A DNA stretch of 38,894 bases from IMG/VR virus record IMGVR_UViG_3300005435_000014, positions 1 through 38,894 of that record. One strand, given 5' to 3'. Both the position numbers and the translations under genes were made by a program. Below, piece by piece: positions 31,828 to 38,075 of the stretch. Under the pieces are notes generated by a model that had not been told where the DNA came from, did not search any database, and saw only the letters and a list, made by a program, of their open reading frames with translations. The DNA comes from a virus. The first letter of the stretch is position 1, and each line of letters opens with the position of its first letter.

Positions 31828-32588
31828 TTCCCACTCCTTGTTATGACTGCATCGCCCACCCGCATCGTGACGGGCAACCCTGATTGGTCATTAGCTAAGA
31901 ATCTCGAATGCTGTTGCTGCCACTGCTGGAACTTGCCCGTTTCCAACGGCATGCCAAGATTTGCCCAGCCTTCCGGCCAGAGCATCATGATTTCCCCGTG
32001 CAGAGGTGACCGCTTTTCGGTGCTGTTCTCGCGAAACCACGTTCTGAAATTGTGGCTTCCGTTGCCATGAAGCCCAGGACCGGTCGCTTCTGAGGTCAGA
32101 ACGGTCGGCGCGAATCCAGATTCGCTCTCGCCAATGGCAGGCGCCAACGTGGGCAGCTCCCAACACATCCCATCGCGCATCAAACCCGAGCGCGGCCAGG
32201 TCCCCAAGAACGGTTCCGAGTCCCCGAGAAGTGAGAGTTGGCGAGTTCTCCACGAAGACGTGTTGCGGTCGTACTTCATCCACGATGCGGGCCATTTCGC
32301 GCCAAAGTCCAGATCGCTTGCCGCCGATACCGTCTCCTTTTCCTGCGGGAGAGATGTCTTGACAAGGGAAGCCTCCAGACACCACGTCAACACGGCCTCG
32401 CCATGCGGTTCCATTAAAGGTGCGCACGTCATCCCATATCGGGAAAGGACGGAGTAGGCCTTCGTTTTGTCGAGCCACGAGAATGCCTGCGGCGTATGGT
32501 TCGAATTCAACTGCACAGACGGTTCGCCATCCGAGCAAGTGGCCGCCGAGAATTCCGCCTCCAGCGCCTGCGAAAAGAGCCAGCTCAT
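31824..32588 (-). CDS. Second long ORF over the C5-methyltransferase gene
   Basis: A 254-aa ORF in the +1 frame relative to the C5 methyltransferase. It starts 4 nt after that start and runs past its end, with its TGA overlapping the next ATG (ATGA). Residues about 111-150 (TSSWRTRQLSLLGDSEPFLGTWPRSGLMRDGMCWELPTLAP) and 201-228 (MMLWPEGWANLGMPLETGKFQQWQQQHS) match, from memory, a widely annotated phage protein type. It may be a genuine overprinted gene, a frameshift product, or a shadow of the other frame that databases carry as a protein. Confidence 0.4.
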   Translation of the reverse strand: MSWLFSQALEAEFSAATCSDGEPSVQLNSNHTPQAFSWLDKTKAYSVLSRYGMTCAPLMEPHGEAVLTWCLEASLVKTSLPQEKETVSAASDLDFGAKWPASWMKYDRNTSSWRTRQLSLLGDSEPFLGTWPRSGLMRDGMCWELPTLAPAIGESESGFAPTVLTSEATGPGLHGNGSHNFRTWFRENSTEKRSPLHGEIMMLWPEGWANLGMPLETGKFQQWQQQHSRFLANDQSGLPVTMRVGDAVITRSGK

Positions 32589-32592
32589 TCAT
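31891..32592 (-). CDS. C5-cytosine DNA methyltransferase
   Basis: A 233-aa enzyme. It has motif I LFAGAGGGILGG (6-17), motif IV GGFPCQDIS with catalytic Cys77, motif VI VENS (Glu115), motif VIII HWRERIW (153-159), and motif X GNGQVPAVA (217-225). The target-recognition region between motifs VIII and X is only about 60 aa, so it is a minimal enzyme. It probably methylates phage DNA to resist host restriction. The start ATG 32592 overlaps the previous stop (ATGA). A second reading frame covers nearly the whole gene. Confidence 0.82.
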   Translation of the reverse strand: MNELALFAGAGGGILGGHLLGWRTVCAVEFEPYAAGILVARQNEGLLRPFPIWDDVRTFNGTAWRGRVDVVSGGFPCQDISPAGKGDGIGGKRSGLWREMARIVDEVRPQHVFVENSPTLTSRGLGTVLGDLAALGFDARWDVLGAAHVGACHWRERIWIRADRSDLRSDRSWASWQRKPQFQNVVSREQHRKAVTSARGNHDALAGRLGKSWHAVGNGQVPAVAATAFEILS

Positions 32593-32771
32593 TTACCCCT
32601 CACAATTTGCACATCACCAATCACCACCCGCACATCCAACCCTGATCGCTTGTTCACCAGTTCCATGACAGCGGTAAGCAGGCGATGCGTTTTCTCCGTT
32701 GTCGGGCTATTTGCCAAGCAGTATTCGCTAAGCGCAGATTCTGCTGCGCTGGTCAAAGAGTCGCGGATCAC
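32589..32771 (-). CDS. Hypothetical protein of 60 aa
   Basis: The sequence has a helical first half and a strand-rich C-terminus (MELVNKRSGLDVRVVIGDVQ...). The last 24 residues recur at 31450-31530 as part of the 77-bp duplication. It overlaps both neighbours by ATGA. No family is recognised. Confidence 0.55.
   Translation of the reverse strand: MIRDSLTSAAESALSEYCLANSPTTEKTHRLLTAVMELVNKRSGLDVRVVIGDVQIVRGK
32598..32674. repeat. 77-bp direct repeat, right copy
   Basis: Second copy of the element at 31462-31538; this one is inside the intact 60-aa gene, so it is likely the parent copy. Confidence 0.9.
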
Positions 32772-33061
32772 GATTCATCTACGAGAGCGACGCACAGCCA
32801 ATATTCGTGCTTCTCGTTGACTCGTTTGGATGGCTGATCGTGATCGATTTCCCATGTCGTTCGATACTCAATTAGCGGGTAATCGCAATTGAAACCATTG
32901 AACCCGTAGGATGTTTCCATGCGGCCAAACTCTCCCGGCCCACCATTGAACGTCCCGTCTGGATCACTGAACGTTGAAAAGACTGTTAGTTCTTTGCTAT
33001 GACGCACCCGGATAACTGCGCAAACTTCAGCGCTTGTCGGGATTCTTTTATAGTTGCGCAT
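32768..33061 (-). CDS. Hypothetical protein of 97 aa
   Basis: A strand-rich protein with aromatic residues (AVIRVRHSKELTVFSTFSDPDGTFNGG..., TTWEIDHDQPSKRV). No family is recognised. Its stop overlaps the start of the 60-aa gene (ATGA). A hairpin at 33083-33101 lies upstream of its start. Confidence 0.55.
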   Translation of the reverse strand: MRNYKRIPTSAEVCAVIRVRHSKELTVFSTFSDPDGTFNGGPGEFGRMETSYGFNGFNCDYPLIEYRTTWEIDHDQPSKRVNEKHEYWLCVALVDES

Positions 33062-33082
33062 CTCATCCTCGTAAGTCAGTAA

Positions 33083-33101
33083 GCGTCCGTTGCGCGGACG
33101 C
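33083..33101 (-). terminator. Hairpin between the recombination genes and the accessory genes
   Basis: A perfect 7-bp stem GCGTCCG-TTGCG-CGGACGC. It lies in the 47-nt gap downstream (on minus) of the 186-aa gene. It has no T-tract, so it may only weaken or stabilise readthrough; an intrinsic terminator is not certain. Confidence 0.35.
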
Positions 33102-33108
33102 CTGGCGG

Positions 33109-33669
33109 TTATTGTTTGGCGAGGTCGGAACCGGCGAACTTGTCTTCGTCTTCTTCCTCGTCGTCTTTCTCAAACAGCGAAGGATCGACATCCGGCGGCG
33201 TCAGCGTGATCGTGCATTCCTGCTGCAACATGCGCGCGATCTTGCCGTGGTCGCCTTCAGATTGGGGCTGTGCATGCGCCTTGAGCGAGATCGTCACGGA
33301 ACCGCCTTCCAGCGGATTGATCGTGATGCCCTTGATGTCCACGTCGCTCAGCAGCACGTCTTCCTTGCCGGTCGCGCCGATCAGGAAGCGCAGAAGGTAG
33401 CCAGCGAATTCCTTGTTCCACGACGGGTTCTTCAGCAACGGAAAGCGCAGCTCGGTCATTGCATCGTGATCAAGCGTCAGCTCACCCGGCTTCGGTTGCG
33501 GTTTGCGAAACAGCACGCCACGCAATGCGGGATCAAACTCGTTGAGCAACGTGCTTGCGCCCGTGATGGCGATGCCGATCGATACGGCCGGCACGCGTTG
33601 ATTGCCGTGCTTCTCGCTGATGTTCGTGACGCTCGTGACCATTGCGGCGTGTTCGGTGAGTGCAAACAT
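33109..33669 (-). CDS. Recombination-cluster protein of 186 aa
   Basis: A protein opening FALTEHAAMVTSVTNISEKHGNQRVPAVSIGIAITG, with strand-rich middle (LSDVDIKGITINPLEGGSVTISLKAHAQ) and an acidic C-terminal tail (EKDDEEEDEDKF). An acidic tail plus a beta-rich body suggests a single-strand DNA-binding role, but the family is not recognised. ATG 33669 follows AAGGAG. It sits directly downstream of NinB, exonuclease and RecT genes. Confidence 0.55.
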   Translation of the reverse strand: MFALTEHAAMVTSVTNISEKHGNQRVPAVSIGIAITGASTLLNEFDPALRGVLFRKPQPKPGELTLDHDAMTELRFPLLKNPSWNKEFAGYLLRFLIGATGKEDVLLSDVDIKGITINPLEGGSVTISLKAHAQPQSEGDHGKIARMLQQECTITLTPPDVDPSLFEKDDEEEDEDKFAGSDLAKQ

Positions 33670-33682
33670 GGGGTATGGCTCC

Positions 33683-34075
33683 TTAAACTTCGATGTTGAG
33701 ATCGGTTGCCGCCCAGGCGCGCACAAGCTCGATCAGGTTTGAAAACTCGCCTACGCTTAAATTCTTGGTGCTGATGCCACGCTCGATGCGGGTTCCGTCT
33801 GGCAACGTCAGTTCTTCGGTACCCACAAACTTGACGCGACAGATTTCCTTCCAGACATCAACTTCGTATTGCTTGCCATCGATGACGGCCTGTTCCGAGA
33901 TGCCCTTCAGAATCGCGTGGAAGAGCTTGTTCTGGTCGGTTGATCGGATCGTCTTGTACGTATCGACGGTGACCGTCAGCGGCTTCTTATCGGCCGCCGC
34001 GGCCCCTGCGTTCTCTTTGAGGAACGCGATCAGGTCGTGCGCAGCGTCGGGATTGCGCAGCACCCACGTACGCAT
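33683..34075 (-). CDS. ninB: NinB recombination protein
   Basis: A 130-aa protein matching NinB (lambda Orf) closely: PLTVTVDTYKTIRSTDQNKLFHAILKGISEQAVIDGKQY (residues about 33-71), CRVKFVGTEELTLPDGTRIERGISTKNLSVGEFSNLIE (79-116) and a WAATDL end. NinB binds ssDNA and substitutes for RecFOR functions in lambda. It couples to the exonuclease gene by TGATG overlap. Size is normal for the family. Confidence 0.88.
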   Translation of the reverse strand: MRTWVLRNPDAAHDLIAFLKENAGAAAADKKPLTVTVDTYKTIRSTDQNKLFHAILKGISEQAVIDGKQYEVDVWKEICRVKFVGTEELTLPDGTRIERGISTKNLSVGEFSNLIELVRAWAATDLNIEV

Positions 34076-34707
34076 CAGGCAGGCTCCCCGACGAGCGCCA
34101 GAACGTTCTCTTGAACCTGCTTTTCGAACTCAACCAGGTCTTTCTCGAGTTTTTCGATGAATGCCTCGTCTCGCGCCACTCGGCGATAGAAGATCTGCTT
34201 TCCGATCTTTTCGAGTTGCGGGCAGAACATGACGAAGTCGCACCACTTGCGGCCCGTGATCCACATGCCACCTTGCATCTGGTGCATGTAGTCGGACATG
34301 TCGCCGGTGCGCCACATGTCGATGATTTTTTCGGCACTGGCAAGGCACTTGATTTCGATCAGGCCGTCGTCACCGACAAAGCCATCGGTCGAGTATCCGA
34401 ATTTGCGGTCGTCCGTCAGCACCACGCCAGACTCAGCAGCAAAGTTTCCCGTCAGCGACTCGTATTCCATGCGCGCAGCAGGCTCAAGTTCATTGCCGCG
34501 CTTCATCTGCCACGAGTTGAAAACGTCTTCGCCCGGCTCGCCGCTCACGATCTCGACGGCAACCTGTGCGGCATAGAGCGTCGATTTCGCTGTTCGCAAG
34601 CCCTTTGCAGTCTTCTCAGTGGCATCGCGGAACTTGCTGGCGGTAATCACGCCGGCGCGCGCTTGGTGCCATTCCGGCGTGCCTTGATCGCATTGAATGA
34701 GGATCAT
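34075..34707 (-). CDS. YqaJ-type (lambda Exo-like) exonuclease
   Basis: A 210-aa nuclease of the PD-(D/E)XK viral recombinase family. GTPEWHQARAGVITASKF (9-26) is the N-terminal motif. GYSTDGFVGDDGLIEIKC contains Asp108, Glu118 and Lys120, the metal site. A YMHQMQGGMWITGRKWCDFVMF stretch follows, typical of the family. It resects double-strand ends 5' to 3' and would hand ssDNA to the RecT-like partner encoded upstream. Confidence 0.88.
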   Translation of the reverse strand: MILIQCDQGTPEWHQARAGVITASKFRDATEKTAKGLRTAKSTLYAAQVAVEIVSGEPGEDVFNSWQMKRGNELEPAARMEYESLTGNFAAESGVVLTDDRKFGYSTDGFVGDDGLIEIKCLASAEKIIDMWRTGDMSDYMHQMQGGMWITGRKWCDFVMFCPQLEKIGKQIFYRRVARDEAFIEKLEKDLVEFEKQVQENVLALVGEPA

Positions 34708-34718
34708 CGCTTTCTCCT

Positions 34719-35660
34719 TTATTGGTCGTCGGAACCGGGCTCGCGCACCGGCTCCATATCGACTGTGTTGGCGTCGTTGTCCTGCTGAAGCTTCTCGCCA
34801 CGAGCCTGTACCGTTGCCTTGAACGAGTCGTAAGCACGCATATCTTTTGTCGGCTTGATAGCGGCCAATCCTTCCCGCCAGATGTCGGCCAGAGCTTTTG
34901 CATCAGTCGCTTGCGTGGCCTTGTCATTCCATGCCTTCAACAGGTCGGGCGGGCACTCTGCGCGTTGCTGCAAAGTTGGCATGCCTTCACCGCCATCGGT
35001 ATCAAGGTGATGAATCGCTTCTTCCAGGCGTTCGGTCTTCGGCCAGTATTTGTATGCCTGCTTGACGCAAGTCTTTTTCATCATTTCGCCCGGGTCCGTA
35101 TTCCACGGGCCGGGCTTGCCGCTCTTGTACGATTCGGAGCGGTCGCGAATCGCAAAGACATCTGCGGCGGCCATCGTGTGCGTCAGATATTCGCCGTCGG
35201 CTGTTTTGACCACGACATACACGCCGATCACCTCACCTCGATCCTTCGAGAACGGATTGAATTGATGCAGGGGCGGCTTGTCGAGACCATTGAGTGCGAA
35301 GGTATCGGCCGCATACACCAAGGCCGCCTGCGCCCATCTGATCGACCCGGTTTCCATCGCAAGGTCCATCAGGCCCATATAGCTGATGTCGAGACAAATC
35401 TTGTTCTTGCGCGGCACTAGATACGCTTGCTTCTTGGCCGGGTTTAGGCTGATCCCGATTGCAGCAACGTTGGTCACCGCATCGATCACTGACTGGCGAT
35501 TACCCATCGCCACCTTGAGCGCGTAGTCATTGGCGCCGATCACTTGAATAGCAAAACCTGCTTCGCGCTCGAAGTTGATCGACCGGTCTACGCTGACCGA
35601 CTCGAAGTTCGCACGGACGCCGTAAATATCGTTCGTGATCGTCGTAAGTGCGTTGCTCAC
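34719..35660 (-). CDS. RecT-family annealing protein
   Basis: A 313-aa protein from GTG 35660. It has the RecT core: NRQSVIDAVTNVAAIGISLNPAKKQAYLVPRK (about 56-87), ICLDISYMGLMDLAMETGSI and MMKKTCVKQAYKYWPKTERLEEAI. It anneals complementary ssDNA as partner of the adjacent exonuclease. The GTG is preferred because an AGGTG site precedes it and its GTGA overlaps the micro-ORF stop; longer starts would overlap two other genes. The C-terminal tail is hydrophilic. Confidence 0.87.
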   Translation of the reverse strand: MSNALTTITNDIYGVRANFESVSVDRSINFEREAGFAIQVIGANDYALKVAMGNRQSVIDAVTNVAAIGISLNPAKKQAYLVPRKNKICLDISYMGLMDLAMETGSIRWAQAALVYAADTFALNGLDKPPLHQFNPFSKDRGEVIGVYVVVKTADGEYLTHTMAAADVFAIRDRSESYKSGKPGPWNTDPGEMMKKTCVKQAYKYWPKTERLEEAIHHLDTDGGEGMPTLQQRAECPPDLLKAWNDKATQATDAKALADIWREGLAAIKPTKDMRAYDSFKATVQARGEKLQQDNDANTVDMEPVREPGSDDQ

Positions 35661-35734
35661 AGGACACCTGGGAAAGAGAGATAAATCGAAACAGCGGCGA
35701 GTAGCAGGCCGCCGAGGGCGTCGTAAATTTTCAT
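35657..35734 (-). CDS. 25-aa single-membrane-segment microprotein
   Basis: ATG 35734 to TGA 35657. The product MKIYDALGGLLLAAVSIYLS with a short end is one hydrophobic helix. It overlaps the upstream stop (ATGA at 35731-35734) and the downstream recT start (GTGA at 35657-35660). It fills exactly the gap between two real genes, which strongly suggests translation, perhaps also to couple recT. Function is unknown. Confidence 0.6.
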   Translation of the reverse strand: MKIYDALGGLLLAAVSIYLSFPGVL

Positions 35735-36090
35735 GGTGCTGCTCCGAAAAATTGGGCGATGAACGGGTCACGGGCCGGTATGTTTTCGCGCTTTGACTTG
35801 GCAAGTTGTTCCGCACGCTGTTTGCGTTCAGCGAGCGCATCACGATATGTCCTTGCGCTACTGCGCGCGCTCGGTGCGCTTCCTATCGCCCACATCTGCA
35901 CCGAGTAGGGCTTTTTGGCCTGCAAAACCGAATGCCCTGACACGTGGATCAGGCCTAACTCGCGAGCGGCAACGATTCTCTTTTGAACGGCAGAGTTCTT
36001 CAGCCCTAATACCTGTTGAAGCTGCCGCGTTGTCATCGGGCCATGCACGCGCAATGCTTCGACAAACTGATCGATGTTTTGCTGTTTCAT
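35731..36090 (-). CDS. Winged-helix DNA-binding protein
   Basis: A 119-aa protein. Residues about 7-55 form a winged helix (FVEALRVHGPMTTRQLQQVLGLKNSAVQKRIVAARELGLIHVSG), with a wing at VLQAKKPYSVQMW. A basic helical tail rich in Arg/Lys and Ala follows. It may regulate transcription. ATG 36090 overlaps the previous stop (TGATG) and follows AGGTG. Confidence 0.6.
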   Translation of the reverse strand: MKQQNIDQFVEALRVHGPMTTRQLQQVLGLKNSAVQKRIVAARELGLIHVSGHSVLQAKKPYSVQMWAIGSAPSARSSARTYRDALAERKQRAEQLAKSKRENIPARDPFIAQFFGAAP

Positions 36091-36275
36091 CACCACACCT
36101 TGAGCAAAATGACCGCATACCAGCAGGCGCCCACAGCAGCCCCGTACAGAGCCATGTAAAGCGCATCTACGATCTTGCTGCGACGCTGCGGGATGTTCAG
36201 TTTCTGGTACGGACCGAACGCTTGTTGCAGCGTCCGCGGCGTTGGTCGAGCGTGGCGAATATCGCGAGAGAACAT
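36090..36275 (-). CDS. Small membrane protein of 61 aa
   Basis: The first half is basic and hydrophilic (FSRDIRHARPTPRTLQQAFGPY...). The second half is one transmembrane helix, about residues 38-58 (ALYMALYGAAVGACWYAVILL). Orientation would be N-in by the positive-inside rule. It overlaps the winged-helix gene (TGATG) and follows the 26-aa microprotein by 1 nt. Function unknown. Confidence 0.55.
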   Translation of the reverse strand: MFSRDIRHARPTPRTLQQAFGPYQKLNIPQRRSKIVDALYMALYGAAVGACWYAVILLKVW

Positions 36276-36276
36276 G

Positions 36277-36357
36277 TCAAAACCCCACTTTGCTAATCAC
36301 TGCTACCAGGAAAGCGGCAAAGCAACACGCCGCGAAATATGCTGCCGACCGCTTCAT
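36277..36357 (-). CDS. 26-aa hydrophobic microprotein
   Basis: ATG 36357 to TGA 36277. The product MKRSAAYFAACCFAAFLVAV with a short end is a basic N-terminus plus one hydrophobic helix, like a bare signal peptide or membrane anchor. It starts 1 nt after the stop of the 173-aa exported gene (TGAAATG) and ends 1 nt before the next ATG. The exact fit suggests a real gene. Confidence 0.55.
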   Translation of the reverse strand: MKRSAAYFAACCFAAFLVAVISKVGF

Positions 36358-36358
36358 T

Positions 36359-36880
36359 TCAGTTCCCTGCGACGCGCGTGCTGGCCGGCTGATCATCAGT
36401 ACGAGAAACCATTTCCTTCGGCTTGCGCTTGCATTCGAATCCGGCATCACGCATAGCCTCGTAGACTTCCGGGCTTACCTGGCAACGCACGTTGATGGCG
36501 GCGTCGAACAACATGTCGCGAGCGTCCGGATCAACCGTTCCTTGTCGCGCAAGTTCTGCTGCGGCCACTTCAAGCACGCACGAATGGCTATCCTTGCTCG
36601 AACCGCCGCCGGCGCTAAATCCTGCGAATGCAATGCCGCCTTGAGTCGTGCTCGAACAATTCATTTGCGAGAACGAGCTGGCGTATGCGCCGAGAATCGG
36701 GGCGCTCACGTTTCGTACCGTCTCCGACACATGCGTATCCGCTGGCGTCTGCGAGAACTGAATCGTTCCTTGCGCGACAGATTGCGAAGTGCTCGACTGC
36801 TGCGCGTTCGATGTCGATTGCGCATGTGCGTGCCCGATCGCCAAAAGTGCTACCATCAATCCCGTCGTAATTCGTTTCAT
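36359..36880 (-). CDS. Exported protein of 173 aa
   Basis: Residues 1-20 form a signal peptide (MKRITTGLMVALLAIGHAHA). The mature part is Ser/Gln/Thr-rich and then contains a Gly-rich turn (GGIAFAGFSAGGGSS) between Cys residues (NCSS and SHSC), with a further Cys pair near the C-terminus, so disulfides are likely. It would act in the periplasm or envelope. Start ATG 36880 follows GAGGGAATGG. Its place in the leftward operon is unusual for an exported protein. Confidence 0.6.
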   Translation of the reverse strand: MKRITTGLMVALLAIGHAHAQSTSNAQQSSTSQSVAQGTIQFSQTPADTHVSETVRNVSAPILGAYASSFSQMNCSSTTQGGIAFAGFSAGGGSSKDSHSCVLEVAAAELARQGTVDPDARDMLFDAAINVRCQVSPEVYEAMRDAGFECKRKPKEMVSRTDDQPASTRVAGN

Positions 36881-36907
36881 GACCATTCCCTCGAATGTGT
36901 TGGCCGG

Positions 36908-36938
36908 AGCCCTTGTCTGTTCTCAGCAGACAAGGGCT
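36908..36938 (+). terminator. Strong hairpin, T-tract on the plus side
   Basis: A perfect 12-bp stem AGCCCTTGTCTG/CAGACAAGGGCT with a 7-nt loop. TTTTCTTTT follows on the plus strand only. It reads as a terminator for rightward (antisense) transcription. For the leftward genes it is a hairpin without a U-tract, between the Gly-rich gene and the 173-aa exported gene. Confidence 0.7.
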
Positions 36939-36944
36939 TTTCTT

Positions 36945-37343
36945 TTAGAACTGGTAGCTGTACGAGCCAGACACGTTGCCGAAACCATACGAGCCCGTGT
37001 TTGTCGCGACGCCCGATTTCGAATCGCCGTAGCCGCCGCCGTTCGTGTAGCCCGTGCTCGTTGACGTGCCACCCGATGCCTGATCGCTGTACGACGAGCT
37101 GTTGCCGTTGAAGCCCGTCGAAGTAAAGCCGGTCGTGCCTTGTGCCTTGCCGAAGCCTTGCGAGTACGTGGACTGCGTGCTGTAACCCGTGCCATTGACG
37201 CCTGACTCGGCTTGCGAACCGCCTGTCGTGCTCGTTGACGAACCGAAGCCGCCGTTAATGCCGAACGAGCCACCCGCATACGCGCTCGTGAAGTTGGTCA
37301 TTGCGAATGCTGCGACTGCTGCTGCGATTAAAAACTTGCTCAT
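36945..37343 (-). CDS. Exported Gly/Ser/Thr-rich repeat protein
   Basis: A 132-aa protein. Residues 1-23 are a signal peptide (MSKFLIAAAVAAFAMTNFTSAYA). The rest is low-complexity Gly/Ser/Thr/Asn/Tyr with irregular STxGY and GFG turns and a terminal YSYQF. Composition suggests an extended or beta-stacked surface protein, somewhat curli-like, though no consensus repeat is met. It ends at a strong hairpin. A GAGGGAG site precedes ATG 37343. Confidence 0.6.
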   Translation of the reverse strand: MSKFLIAAAVAAFAMTNFTSAYAGGSFGINGGFGSSTSTTGGSQAESGVNGTGYSTQSTYSQGFGKAQGTTGFTSTGFNGNSSSYSDQASGGTSTSTGYTNGGGYGDSKSGVATNTGSYGFGNVSGSYSYQF

Positions 37344-37388
37344 TTCAAAACTCCCTCGTGTGTTGCCTGAGTCGGTCAGGCGCCGGTC

Positions 37389-37493
37389 CTACAAAATCAG
37401 CGTGGCGGATGCCAGTACTGTGAAAATCAATCCGGTGACGGTGCAGAAAATTCGATTGAACAGTTCGACGTCTGCTGATTCGGCTTCGGTCAT
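37389..37493 (-). CDS. 34-aa single-membrane-segment microprotein
   Basis: ATG 37493 to TAG 37389. An acidic N-terminus (MTEAESADVELFNRI) precedes a C-terminal hydrophobic helix (TVTGLIFTVLASATLIL). It overlaps the previous stop (TGATG). Size and layout resemble small phage inner-membrane proteins. Function unknown. Confidence 0.55.
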   Translation of the reverse strand: MTEAESADVELFNRIFCTVTGLIFTVLASATLIL

Positions 37494-37867
37494 CAGTGAC
37501 GATCGCCAGACTTGAGTGCGTCCAGTGCATTGATCTCAGCGCGGGCCTGATCGAACGAGCTGCGTACCAGTAAGCCTTCGATCATTCCGAGCAGCATTGG
37601 CACGAACGTCACGTCGCGGGTAATCAGGCCTTCGCGGATCGCCATCAGGCAGTTGCGAAACGACGGCGTCGTCAGCGCTTCAAGCGACAGTTCCAGGTCA
37701 TCGAACGAGAGATCGGCCATGCGCTTGATTTGCAACTCATTGACGCGGGCATGGATCAGTTCGACGCGGCGTTCGGCCTGGTACTGCGCTTCGTCCAGCG
37801 CGTCCAGCTCGCGATCGAAGATCGTGTCGCCGATGCGCGTTACGTTGATGGGGGTGACGGTGCTCAT
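37493..37867 (-). CDS. First gene of the PL operon, 124 aa
   Basis: A helical, charged protein opening STVTPINVTRIGDTIFDRELDALDEAQYQAERRVELIHARVNELQ (coiled-coil-like), then LSFDDLELSLEALTTPSFRNCLMAIREGLI. It is the first gene after PL, where lambda places N or host-takeover genes. There is no Arg-rich N-peptide, so antitermination is not supported. ATG 37867 is about 28 nt after the predicted transcription start. Confidence 0.55.
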   Translation of the reverse strand: MSTVTPINVTRIGDTIFDRELDALDEAQYQAERRVELIHARVNELQIKRMADLSFDDLELSLEALTTPSFRNCLMAIREGLITRDVTFVPMLLGMIEGLLVRSSFDQARAEINALDALKSGDRH

Positions 37868-37901
37868 TTCGCGTCTCACTGTTTGTTGGGTCAGTGAGGT
37901 A

Positions 37902-37930
37902 ACTATACCTAGCAGGTAGATGCTAGTCAA
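37902..37930 (-). promoter_or_regulatory. PL promoter (sigma70-like)
   Basis: On minus: TTGACT (complement of 37925-37930), 17-nt spacer, TATAGT (complement of 37902-37907). This is near-consensus. One operator overlaps the -10 and another starts at the edge of the -35, so the repressor should shut it. It would drive the leftward operon starting at 37867. Confidence 0.85.
37905..37919. promoter_or_regulatory. Operator OL1
   Basis: ATACC-TAGCA-GGTAG, one mismatch from the palindrome ATACC-N5-GGTAT; overlaps the PL -10. Confidence 0.75.
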
Positions 37931-37944
37931 TACCCCCGAGGTAT
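37930..37944. promoter_or_regulatory. Operator OL2
   Basis: ATACC-CCCGA-GGTAT, a perfect ATACC/GGTAT palindrome next to the PL -35; its centre is 25 bp from OL1. Confidence 0.85.
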
Positions 37945-37951
37945 ATTTTTT

Positions 37952-37983
37952 AAACAACAAAAAGCCCGCTCCTCGGCGGGCTT
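37952..37983 (-). terminator. Intrinsic terminator of the repressor transcript
   Basis: On minus: an 8-bp GC-rich stem AAGCCCGC/GCGGGCTT with a 6-nt loop, followed by TTTTTGTTG. It ends leftward transcription coming from the cI-like gene just before the PL region, keeping the two leftward transcription units separate. Confidence 0.85.
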
Positions 37984-38075
37984 CTCGACTGCTTATCTTT
38001 TGGATGGCCTCAGGTTCTTCTTGGCCCCAAGTTTGATGGGGAACTGCAATACGACTGCGCTGATAGGCGGGCCTC

